A DNA stretch of 18,569 bases from DAOUGC01 sp034429695. GTDB taxonomy: Bacteria > Chloroflexota > Anaerolineae > Anaerolineales > Anaerolineaceae. The stretch covers positions 1 through 18,569 of the forward strand of contig DAOUGC010000080.1 of NCBI GenBank assembly GCA_034429695.1, read 5' to 3'. This document shows, piece after piece, positions 12,880 through 18,569 of this stretch. Within the stretch, counting starts at the first letter, position 1. Each line of letters begins with the position of its first letter. The translations under genes and the position numbers were made by a program. The notes beneath the pieces are model-generated. The model searched no databases. It had not been told where the DNA came from and saw only the letters and a list, made by a program, of their open reading frames with translations.

Positions 12880-13979
12880 TGCCTGAGAGCCAGAAGGGCG
12901 GCGCAAGGACCATCGTTGAGAAAGCGCAAGCTGTCCTCTGGCTGATGATTTTGCTGCTAACGGCCTGTTCTCCTGCCGTGACTGATGGTTCCAATCCCGA
13001 ACGCGAAGTGGTGCTTTACAACTGGACGGGGGACATTCCGGAGCAGGTGGTGGAGAACTTTGAGCGCGAAACCGGCATCCGCCTGGTGTACCTGACGTTT
13101 TCGTCGCAGGAGGAGGCAATCCGCAATATCGAATCCGGCGGCGCTTACGATGTGGTGGTGGTCGAAAATCAATACATTCCATGGATGGTCGAAGAAAACC
13201 TGCTGGAAAGCCCTGAACCAACCCTGCTTCCCAATCGCAAGAACATCAACCCGGCATTCTGGGGATTGGCATATGACCCGGAGAACCGCTTTTCCATCCC
13301 GCATAACTGGGGCATCACCGGGCTGATTGTGCGTGCGGATCAGGTTGACGCAACGCAGTTGAGTGGATGGAGGGATCTTTGGAAAGAAGAGATCCAGGGG
13401 GATTTGGTGTTGTTTGATGAACAGCGGACTTTAATGGGGATGGCTCTGAAAGCCGCAGGTCTCTCGGTTAACACCACCAACCCTGAACTGATTCGTGCGG
13501 CTGGAACCCGGCTGATGAACATGCCGCGCACGATCCATTTTGTTCGCTCCGAGCAGGAAGCCGCTGATCTATTGACCTCCGGGGCTGCCTCAATCAGTAT
13601 TGGGTATGTTCCCATCCTCGATCTTTGCCAGCAGGCTGACGTGCCGGTTTCATTTATCCAGCCGCACGAGGGAATGATGTTGTGGGGTGATAACTTCGTC
13701 ATTCCATATAATGCACCACATAAAGATGAAGCGCATGAATTAATCAATTATCTTTTGCGCGGTGAGGTGGCAGCCCAGGTGGTGAACCATAATCGCTACG
13801 CAACCGCAAACGAGGCGGCTTTGTCATGGATCGAGCCGGAGTTGCTGGGCAACCCGCTCATCTACCTGGATAATGACCGGCTTGGCAGGGGTGAGTTCTT
13901 GTTGTCTGTACTGGCGGATGCCCGGTTGCTTTATGAGCAGGTCTGGGATGAAGTCAGACCAGAAATGTCAGCACCATGA
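12879..13979 (+). CDS. PotD-like lipoprotein solute-binding protein, second of a tandem pair
   Basis: This 366-residue lipoprotein (lipobox LTAC, Cys30) is a paralogue of the preceding protein: VVLYNWTGDIPEQVVENF, YDVVVVENQYIP, FSIPHNWGITGLIV, SGWRDLWKEEIQGDLVL, and MLWGDNFVIP (W269, D271). It differs in pocket-lining regions: PotD Trp229 aligns with a tyrosine in ISIGYVP, and the DDARE segment reads DEQRT, losing the glutamate. The two paralogues may therefore bind different ligands or compete. The gene starts within the TGATG overlap with the first binding protein and ends in an ATGA overlap with the cyclase, so all three are translationally coupled. I infer an extracytoplasmic receptor role for the cyclase, by analogy with NspS, a PotD homologue that signals to MbaA without transporting. 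Confidence 0.85.
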   Translation: MPESQKGGARTIVEKAQAVLWLMILLLTACSPAVTDGSNPEREVVLYNWTGDIPEQVVENFERETGIRLVYLTFSSQEEAIRNIESGGAYDVVVVENQYIPWMVEENLLESPEPTLLPNRKNINPAFWGLAYDPENRFSIPHNWGITGLIVRADQVDATQLSGWRDLWKEEIQGDLVLFDEQRTLMGMALKAAGLSVNTTNPELIRAAGTRLMNMPRTIHFVRSEQEAADLLTSGAASISIGYVPILDLCQQADVPVSFIQPHEGMMLWGDNFVIPYNAPHKDEAHELINYLLRGEVAAQVVNHNRYATANEAALSWIEPELLGNPLIYLDNDRLGRGEFLLSVLADARLLYEQVWDEVRPEMSAP

Positions 13980-16267
13980 CACACAGTGATGTGCTTTCCA
14001 AACGCAGATCAGGCAAGGGACGCGTCGGTTTTATTCATCGGTCGCTTCAGGTGCAGAGCACTGCCTGGTTGATGATGATCGCCTTTGGCACATATGTCAT
14101 GGTGTTCATGTTAATCTGGTTCTATATCTATAAAAATGAAGAAAATACGTGGCGCGAACGTCAGGCCGAGGCGGCGCAGAACGCGGCTTTCAGGGTGGAA
14201 AGTTTTTTGAACCGCGTTGCCGATGACCTGTTGCTGGTAAGCAGCCCGGATGAGGAGTATATTCTTCAAAATCCATCCTTGTTGACCAATCTTCTTGAGC
14301 AAAACCCGGCAATTCTTGAAGTGGTGCGGGTGGACAAAAATGGGAAGGTGATTGCTGCAGCCAGCCAGGAAACACCTGTGCTGCAAAACCAATTTACCAT
14401 CCGTCAGGCAAAATGGTTTCTGGATGGTCTCAATTCTCAGACCTACCAGGGAACCCCGCGTTTGTCAGCCATGGATGAACCCTATCTGATCGTATCAACA
14501 CCGGCCACCGGGGATCAGGTGGTGGCGGCTCGCATCCGCATGATTGTGTTGGAGCAGGTGGTGCAGGAAATTCGTTTTGGCAAGAACGGCAGCGCCTATG
14601 TGGTCAGCGATGGGGGTGAGATCATTGCCCATACACAGTGGGCGGTCATTCAAAACCGCACCACTCTGGAGGATCGTCCAGAGTTCAAGACCATTCAGGC
14701 CGCACCGGATTATTCGTGGCACGGGCGCTATATAAATTTTCAGGGTCAGAACGTGGTGGCTTCGAGTTCGAGGGTACTGAACACCAACTGGATTGTCATC
14801 ACGGAACTTCCACAGGTGGAGGCTTATACCAGCACCCGTGTTACCAGCCTGTTTCTGGGGGGCGGGCTGTTGCTGGTGACGGGCATCATCACCATATTAA
14901 TTTTTACCCGCCTGAGGGATCTGGTGTTTGACCCGCTGGGAAAACTGCGGGTTGGAGCGGAGCGGGTTGGCTCCGGCGATCTTTCCTACCGGCTGGAACC
15001 GCTTGACAGCCATGAGTTTGGCCAGGTGGCAAATGCATTTAATCAAATGGCTGAAAACCTGATGCAGCGCGAGTTGCAATTGCGCAGCCAGTCACAGGAA
15101 CTGGTGGACGAGATCCGTCATCGCAAGGAGATTGCAGCGGAATTGCAGTTGTTGAACCTGGAACTGGAAGACCGCGTTCACTCGCGCACCAATGAATTGG
15201 TGCAGGAGATCGCCGAACGCAAGGTGGTGGAGGACGAGTTGCGCGCCAGTCTGGAGCGCATCATGCTGTTCAACCGTGTCATTTCAGCCGGAACGGAAAC
15301 CATGGAGCCGGGCAAGATCCTCGAAAACCTGTGCACCGAACTGGCTCTTTCCCTGAACATTCCTCAGGTGGAGTTTGCCCTGGTGGATGAAGAAGACTAT
15401 ACCTTTGGTGTGATTGCCGAGTACCGTGAGCCCAACCGGGTGTCTGCGCTCGGTTATCAAGGTAGAGTGACCACCCCTGACATCACCGATGCCCTGTTTT
15501 ACAGGCAAAAGCCTTACTGGATCCGCGACTTCGCCGCACTGGATGTATACCCGGGTTACTTGAATGTATTTCCCGATCTCGATCTGGTTTCAATCCTGCT
15601 GGTTCCACTTATTTTGCGTGAAAAACTGGTGGGTGTGATCGCCCTGGGTGCTGTAACCCAGCGTGCTTTTACCAGCGACGAGATCAGCCTGGTTCAAAAC
15701 CTGACCACAGCGGCGGGGCAGGTGTTTGAAAATGCCCGCCTGTATGCCAATGTGCAACGGGAACTGGCTGAAAGACTGGAAATTGAGTTGCGACTGATGT
15801 ATCAGTCCACGCATGACAGCCTGACCGACCTGTACAATCGCCTGTATTTTGAGGAGGAAATGAAACGGCTGGAGTTCAGCCGGCTGTTCCCCATCACCAT
15901 CATCATGTTGGATCTTGACCAGTTGAAGGAGATCAATGACACGCACGGTCATGCACTGGGGGATGAGTATTTGCGTTTGGCGGCCATGGTGTTGAAATCG
16001 GTATTCAGGGTGGAGGACGTTGTGGCGCGCCTGGGTGGGGATGAGTTTGCTGTCCTGCTCACGCAAATCAATGCGCAGGGCGCTGGAGAGGTAACCCAGC
16101 GGTTGCGCGAAGCTTTCCAAACCCGCGGCAGCAGCATGCCAGCCGGTCCCCTTCAGGTATCCATTGGCTGGGCCACCGGTGAACCGGGAGAACCACTGGC
16201 TGAGGTGTTAAAAAGGGCGGATGGCAACATGTACCGGGAGAAGGCAAATAAAAAAACAATCCGTTAA
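13976..16267 (+). CDS. Membrane diguanylate cyclase: dCache-HAMP-coiled coil-GAF-GGDEF
   Basis: In this 763-residue sensor enzyme, the first transmembrane helix is at about 28-52 and an extracytoplasmic dCache-like sensor at about 53-285 (KWFLDGLNSQTYQGTPRLS and AYVVSDGGEIIAHTQW are typical). The second helix is at about 290-312, HAMP at about 313-363, and a long coiled coil at about 364-425. GAF spans about 430-590, and GGDEF about 612-760. The catalytic motif GGDEF (687-691) is intact, as are the Mg/nucleotide motif LDLDQLKEINDTHGH and the inhibitory I-site R-x-x-D (RVED, 678-681) five residues before it. It should make c-di-GMP from two GTP with product inhibition. There is no EAL domain. 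The ATG overlaps the stop of the second binding protein (ATGA), making it the output of the three-gene operon. The GAF domain offers a second, cytoplasmic input. Confidence 0.9.
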   Translation: MTHSDVLSKRRSGKGRVGFIHRSLQVQSTAWLMMIAFGTYVMVFMLIWFYIYKNEENTWRERQAEAAQNAAFRVESFLNRVADDLLLVSSPDEEYILQNPSLLTNLLEQNPAILEVVRVDKNGKVIAAASQETPVLQNQFTIRQAKWFLDGLNSQTYQGTPRLSAMDEPYLIVSTPATGDQVVAARIRMIVLEQVVQEIRFGKNGSAYVVSDGGEIIAHTQWAVIQNRTTLEDRPEFKTIQAAPDYSWHGRYINFQGQNVVASSSRVLNTNWIVITELPQVEAYTSTRVTSLFLGGGLLLVTGIITILIFTRLRDLVFDPLGKLRVGAERVGSGDLSYRLEPLDSHEFGQVANAFNQMAENLMQRELQLRSQSQELVDEIRHRKEIAAELQLLNLELEDRVHSRTNELVQEIAERKVVEDELRASLERIMLFNRVISAGTETMEPGKILENLCTELALSLNIPQVEFALVDEEDYTFGVIAEYREPNRVSALGYQGRVTTPDITDALFYRQKPYWIRDFAALDVYPGYLNVFPDLDLVSILLVPLILREKLVGVIALGAVTQRAFTSDEISLVQNLTTAAGQVFENARLYANVQRELAERLEIELRLMYQSTHDSLTDLYNRLYFEEEMKRLEFSRLFPITIIMLDLDQLKEINDTHGHALGDEYLRLAAMVLKSVFRVEDVVARLGGDEFAVLLTQINAQGAGEVTQRLREAFQTRGSSMPAGPLQVSIGWATGEPGEPLAEVLKRADGNMYREKANKKTIR

Positions 16268-16334
16268 TTCCGGGAAGATTGATGATTCCAAAACTCGATT
16301 GCAATTCTGTGAAGTGATGACGGCTGCCGGAGAA

Positions 16335-16363
16335 TTGTCGCGGTTCACCGGGAGACGTATAAT
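16335..16363 (+). promoter_or_regulatory. Promoter of the DUF6599 lipoprotein gene
   Basis: TTGTCG (16335-16340), a 17-base spacer and consensus TATAAT (16358-16363) predict a start near 16370 and a leader of about 34 bases ending in AGAGG just before the ATG. The gene therefore need not depend on the upstream cyclase operon, after which I see no clear terminator. Confidence 0.7.
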
Positions 16364-16403
16364 TTAGGCACATAGTGAACGACACTTACAATCAGAGGAT
16401 GCC

Positions 16404-17255
16404 ATGAAAGTAAAATGGTTGTTATTGGTGTGCCTGATGGCGCTTGCCAGTGCAGGCTGCGCTTCCAACCAGATCATCACTGCGCCCAAAACCGAAGTGA
16501 TGCCGGGAGAAGTGGAGGGTTGGTCTGTCTGGCAGGAAAGCCACTCCTACGACAGTGAAACCCTGCACGAACTTGTCGGGGATCAGACCGGTATCTATAC
16601 TGCTTATGGCTTTGAGCAGGTGGATGTCAAGCGTTATAAAACCCCGGATGGATTAATGATGTCCATTGAAGTGTGGCGCATGGATCGGCCGGACAGCGCC
16701 TATGGTTTGATGACCCGCCTGGGCAAGGGCATGGATGATAACCAGGGCAATGGTGGGCGGCGTGAACCGGGTGAACGGCTGGTGTTCTGGAAGGACCGTT
16801 ATTTTGTCAACATTTACACCAGCCAGATGATGGAAGACCCTGCCGTGGTGTATTTTGGTGAACTGGTGGACCAGCAGTTGCCGCGCGGTGGGGTGACGCC
16901 CGAAATCGTGTCGCGCCTGCCCGAACTGGGGTTGGAACGGGAGCATGTGGTGTACTTCCACGAAGAAAGCTCGTTTGCTCACGAGCTTTCACTGGGTGGA
17001 AAAAACCTGCTTGGGTTAAGCGATAAAACCAACGGTGTGGTGGCGCGTTATGATTTGAACGGCAGGCGCATGTACCTGTTGATGGTCGAGTATCGCGGTG
17101 AAGGTGCTGCCAGTAACGCGCTTGCCTCACTGCAAAACGGCGGTCTGGGCAACCTGGTGCTTGCCCGATCCAGCGGCAATATGCTGCTGGCTGTGTTTGG
17201 CAATGTGGATGCCCAGACAGCCGATATGATCATGCAGGATGCCCTGACCGAGTAA
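16404..17255 (+). CDS. DUF6599-like lipoprotein
   Basis: The 283-residue protein has a lipoprotein signal (MKVKWLLLVCLMALASAGC, Cys19). The mature part resembles DUF6599: an early GW with an L-x-x-x-x-G-x-x-x-x-Y-x-x-Y-G-F pattern (LVGDQTGIYTAYGFEQV), then RYKTPDGLMMSIEVWRMDRPDSAYGLM, where a strand is followed by the A-Y/F-G turn typical of that family. The assignment is from pattern memory and moderate. The function is unknown; the protein should be membrane-anchored and extracytoplasmic. It has its own promoter and an AGAGG Shine-Dalgarno 5 bases before the ATG. Its last 26 bases overlap the end of the convergent nucleotidyltransferase gene. Placement next to the cyclase operon may be accidental. 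Confidence 0.75.
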   Translation: MKVKWLLLVCLMALASAGCASNQIITAPKTEVMPGEVEGWSVWQESHSYDSETLHELVGDQTGIYTAYGFEQVDVKRYKTPDGLMMSIEVWRMDRPDSAYGLMTRLGKGMDDNQGNGGRREPGERLVFWKDRYFVNIYTSQMMEDPAVVYFGELVDQQLPRGGVTPEIVSRLPELGLEREHVVYFHEESSFAHELSLGGKNLLGLSDKTNGVVARYDLNGRRMYLLMVEYRGEGAASNALASLQNGGLGNLVLARSSGNMLLAVFGNVDAQTADMIMQDALTE

Positions 17256-18078
17256 CCAATGGTTCGGTTTCGTCGATTAAATCCTGCAGCAGTTGCAGCG
17301 CGGCAGCCAGTTCATCCGGCTGGCGTTGCAGATGGGTGAACACGGTTTCCAGCCGTTCGCGCAAACGAACAGGGGCAATTTCAAAGGCGTCCGCCAGTTT
17401 GAGGGCGCCTTTTTCGTTTAACCAGTACTGTCCGTTGAGCGCAAACAGGGTCTGCAGCAGGCACATGGCTGACCGGAAACAGCAGCCTGCCACGTATACC
17501 ACGTCGTTCCTGGCAGCAGATTTGACTGCATTGTCGTGAGCAAATTGGGCTTCCCACCACTGGTTATCCAGGACGGCTTTTCTCAGACCGGGGGGATAAG
17601 GAGTCACCCTGCTTTTCATGTGCGTGATGACGCCGTGCGGGTCCCACACTGGTTGGCACAGTGCCACTTCAGACAGGTACAAATGTGGCGAAAACCCCTG
17701 CGGGTGTCCTGGCTGGTAGTACATGGTTGTGGTTCCAGACAGGCACTGGTCAATGGCTGTTTCCACCTTGCCCAGGTCGCGGTACAGCCAGTCCACCCGC
17801 TGATCCTGAATGGTCAACCAGCCGCCGCCGTTGATCCACGGACCCCAACCGCCAATACCGGTGACCATTCCGCTGCGGTGGCTGTCATCCAACGCCTGCG
17901 CAGCGGCATCCAAAGCGGCAATGTCAAGCGGGCGGTCGGGTGAATAATAAATGCCCATGTCATAATCAGAGGTGGGGGTGTGCGTGCCGCGGCAGCGCGA
18001 ACCTCCCAGCACCACCGCTTCCACACCTGGAACATGGGTAAACCGGGTGAGCATTGTTTCGATGATTGGATCGTTCAT
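17230..18078 (-). CDS. Nucleotidyltransferase-domain protein
   Basis: The 282-residue cytoplasmic protein starts with the pol-beta-type nucleotidyltransferase motif: VVLGGSRCRGTHTPTSDYDMGIYY (about 23-46), with the G-S helix turn and the D-x-D pair (D38, D40) that binds Mg-NTP. DQRVDWLYRDL supplies the third acidic residue (Asp95). The C-terminal half is helical (about 150-275) and resembles the substrate-recognition part of stand-alone nucleotidyltransferases such as aminoglycoside nucleotidylyltransferases and minimal MNT-type proteins, but no specific substrate can be named. No HEPN partner gene is adjacent, so a classical MNT-HEPN toxin-antitoxin pair is not supported. An AGGAAA Shine-Dalgarno precedes the ATG. 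The 3' end overlaps the convergent lipoprotein gene by 26 bases; the GH3 gene lies upstream on the same strand, 57 bases away, with a hairpin between. Confidence 0.8.
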   Translation of the reverse strand: MNDPIIETMLTRFTHVPGVEAVVLGGSRCRGTHTPTSDYDMGIYYSPDRPLDIAALDAAAQALDDSHRSGMVTGIGGWGPWINGGGWLTIQDQRVDWLYRDLGKVETAIDQCLSGTTTMYYQPGHPQGFSPHLYLSEVALCQPVWDPHGVITHMKSRVTPYPPGLRKAVLDNQWWEAQFAHDNAVKSAARNDVVYVAGCCFRSAMCLLQTLFALNGQYWLNEKGALKLADAFEIAPVRLRERLETVFTHLQRQPDELAAALQLLQDLIDETEPLVTRSGHPA

Positions 18079-18094
18079 TTTTTCCTGTGATATG

Positions 18095-18120
18095 GGGGAG
18101 GGATTTGCGGCTCCCTCCCC
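18095..18120. terminator. GC-rich hairpin between the GH3 and nucleotidyltransferase genes
   Basis: A perfect 9-bp stem (GGGGAGGGA at 18095-18103, TCCCTCCCC at 18112-18120) has an 8-base loop. On the minus strand no T run follows, so termination after the GH3 gene would be inefficient or absent. It may protect the 3' end or attenuate read-through into the nucleotidyltransferase, whose ATG is 16 bases further. Confidence 0.45.
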
Positions 18121-18135
18121 GTGCTTTGTTTTGTA

Positions 18136-18569
18136 TCACTCAATTGTGATGATGCCGGTCAGGCGGAGGTCACGCGATGAGCTGCCGATCAGAATTTCAA
18201 ACTCACCTGGCTCCACCCGCCAGCCGGGCATTTCGACATCATAGAAGGCAAAAGCACGCTCCGTGAGGGTAAAGGTCACGGTCTGGCTCTCGCCCGGTTG
18301 GAGTTCAACCTTCTGGAAACCCTTGAGTTCCTTGAAAGGCCGGTCGAGGCAGGCTTTCACGTCATGCACGTACAGTTGCACCACTTCCTTGCCGGCGTGC
18401 GCCCCGCTGTTGCGGACCTGCAGGCTGATCTGTACCGGCTGCCCGTTTGCTGCCTTCTGCGGCAGGCTGAGCTGGCTGTACTCAAACGTGGTGTATGACA
18501 GTCCGTGCCCAAAGGAGAACATGGGCTCAACACCGAGGGTGTCGTAATAGCGGTAGCCCACATAAATGC
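18136..18569 (-). CDS. Glycoside hydrolase family 3 beta-glucosidase, C-terminal fragment
   Basis: Only the last 144 or so residues are in the window; the gene runs off the right edge. The fragment begins IYVGYRYYD and continues with the GH3 signature FSFGHGLSYTTFEYS. The fibronectin-III-like C-terminal domain follows: VRNSGAHAGKEVVQLYV, RPFKELKGFQKVELQPGE, FAFYDVEMPGW and EFEILIGSSSRD. This arrangement (catalytic domains, then FnIII-like domain at the C-terminus) is that of bacterial beta-glucosidases and beta-xylosidases of family GH3. The substrate cannot be told from this end because the catalytic nucleophile domain is missing. It is on the minus strand, upstream of the nucleotidyltransferase. 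It fits a saccharide-fermenting lifestyle together with pfkA and the ADP-forming acyl-CoA synthetase. Confidence 0.93.
   Translation of the reverse strand, partial: IYVGYRYYDTLGVEPMFSFGHGLSYTTFEYSQLSLPQKAANGQPVQISLQVRNSGAHAGKEVVQLYVHDVKACLDRPFKELKGFQKVELQPGESQTVTFTLTERAFAFYDVEMPGWRVEPGEFEILIGSSSRDLRLTGIITIE

Noticed and set aside
12658..13221. Long minus-strand open frame opposite the two binding-protein genes (and similar ones at 6603-7070 and 15590-16120)
   Set aside because: The translations are low-complexity with no recognisable domain, and they lie antisense to genes with clear protein families.
11785..16267. Reading the two PotD-like genes as part of a polyamine ABC transporter operon
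   Set aside because: No ATPase or permease gene precedes or follows. The third gene is a cyclase overlapping the second binding protein, and the next gene is a separately promoted lipoprotein.
17230..18078. MNT-HEPN toxin-antitoxin system
   Set aside because: The nucleotidyltransferase is longer than a minimal MNT and no HEPN-type partner gene is adjacent.

Overview
The window reads as a chromosomal segment from a Chloroflexota bacterium, probably an Anaerolineae-type lineage. This is inferred from gene content (DUF2085, DUF4126 and DUF4190 membrane proteins, a DUF3048 lipoprotein, a group III phosphofructokinase, a fused ADP-forming acyl-CoA synthetase, many lipoprotein signal peptides), not from any marker gene. 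There is no rRNA, tRNA, CRISPR array, transposase or phage gene. It looks like ordinary chromosome with one accessory-looking block between about 8.1 and 16.3 kb.

Layout. Positions 1-423 hold the 3' part of a DUF402 gene interrupted by an in-frame TAA. Positions 469-2569 (minus) are a four-gene run of small membrane proteins (DUF2085, DUF4126, DUF4190 and a short one-TM protein) ending at an intrinsic terminator. Divergent from it is a DUF3048 lipoprotein (2635-3795). Between that gene and pfkA lies a 280-bp gap with a good promoter, several hairpins, a 17-residue reading frame and a bidirectional terminator: a candidate small RNA. pfkA (minus) and a fused acyl-CoA synthetase (plus) are divergent, with a perfect 18-bp palindrome between them. 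The synthetase ends at a textbook terminator and is followed by a multi-TM DUF4203-like protein.

Positions 8116-11612 (minus) form a light-regulated carotenoid cluster: a CarH/LitR-like MerR-B12 regulator, then a CrtI-type desaturase, then a CrtB-type synthase that is split by a frameshift. Divergent from the regulator is a tightly overlapping three-gene operon: two PotD-like lipoprotein solute-binding proteins followed by a membrane dCache-HAMP-GAF-GGDEF diguanylate cyclase, with no transporter permease or ATPase. I infer that the two binding proteins act as extracytoplasmic ligand receptors for the cyclase, in the style of the NspS-MbaA pair of Vibrio cholerae, coupling a polyamine-like or other cationic ligand to c-di-GMP. 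This is the most interesting system in the window.

The right end holds a DUF6599 lipoprotein, a nucleotidyltransferase whose 3' end overlaps it tail to tail, and the C-terminal part of a GH3 beta-glucosidase running off the window. Several genes (DUF2085, DUF3048, the CarH-like regulator) have a good -10 hexamer only 6-8 bases before the ATG and no Shine-Dalgarno, which suggests leaderless transcripts, while others have strong AGGAGG-type sites.
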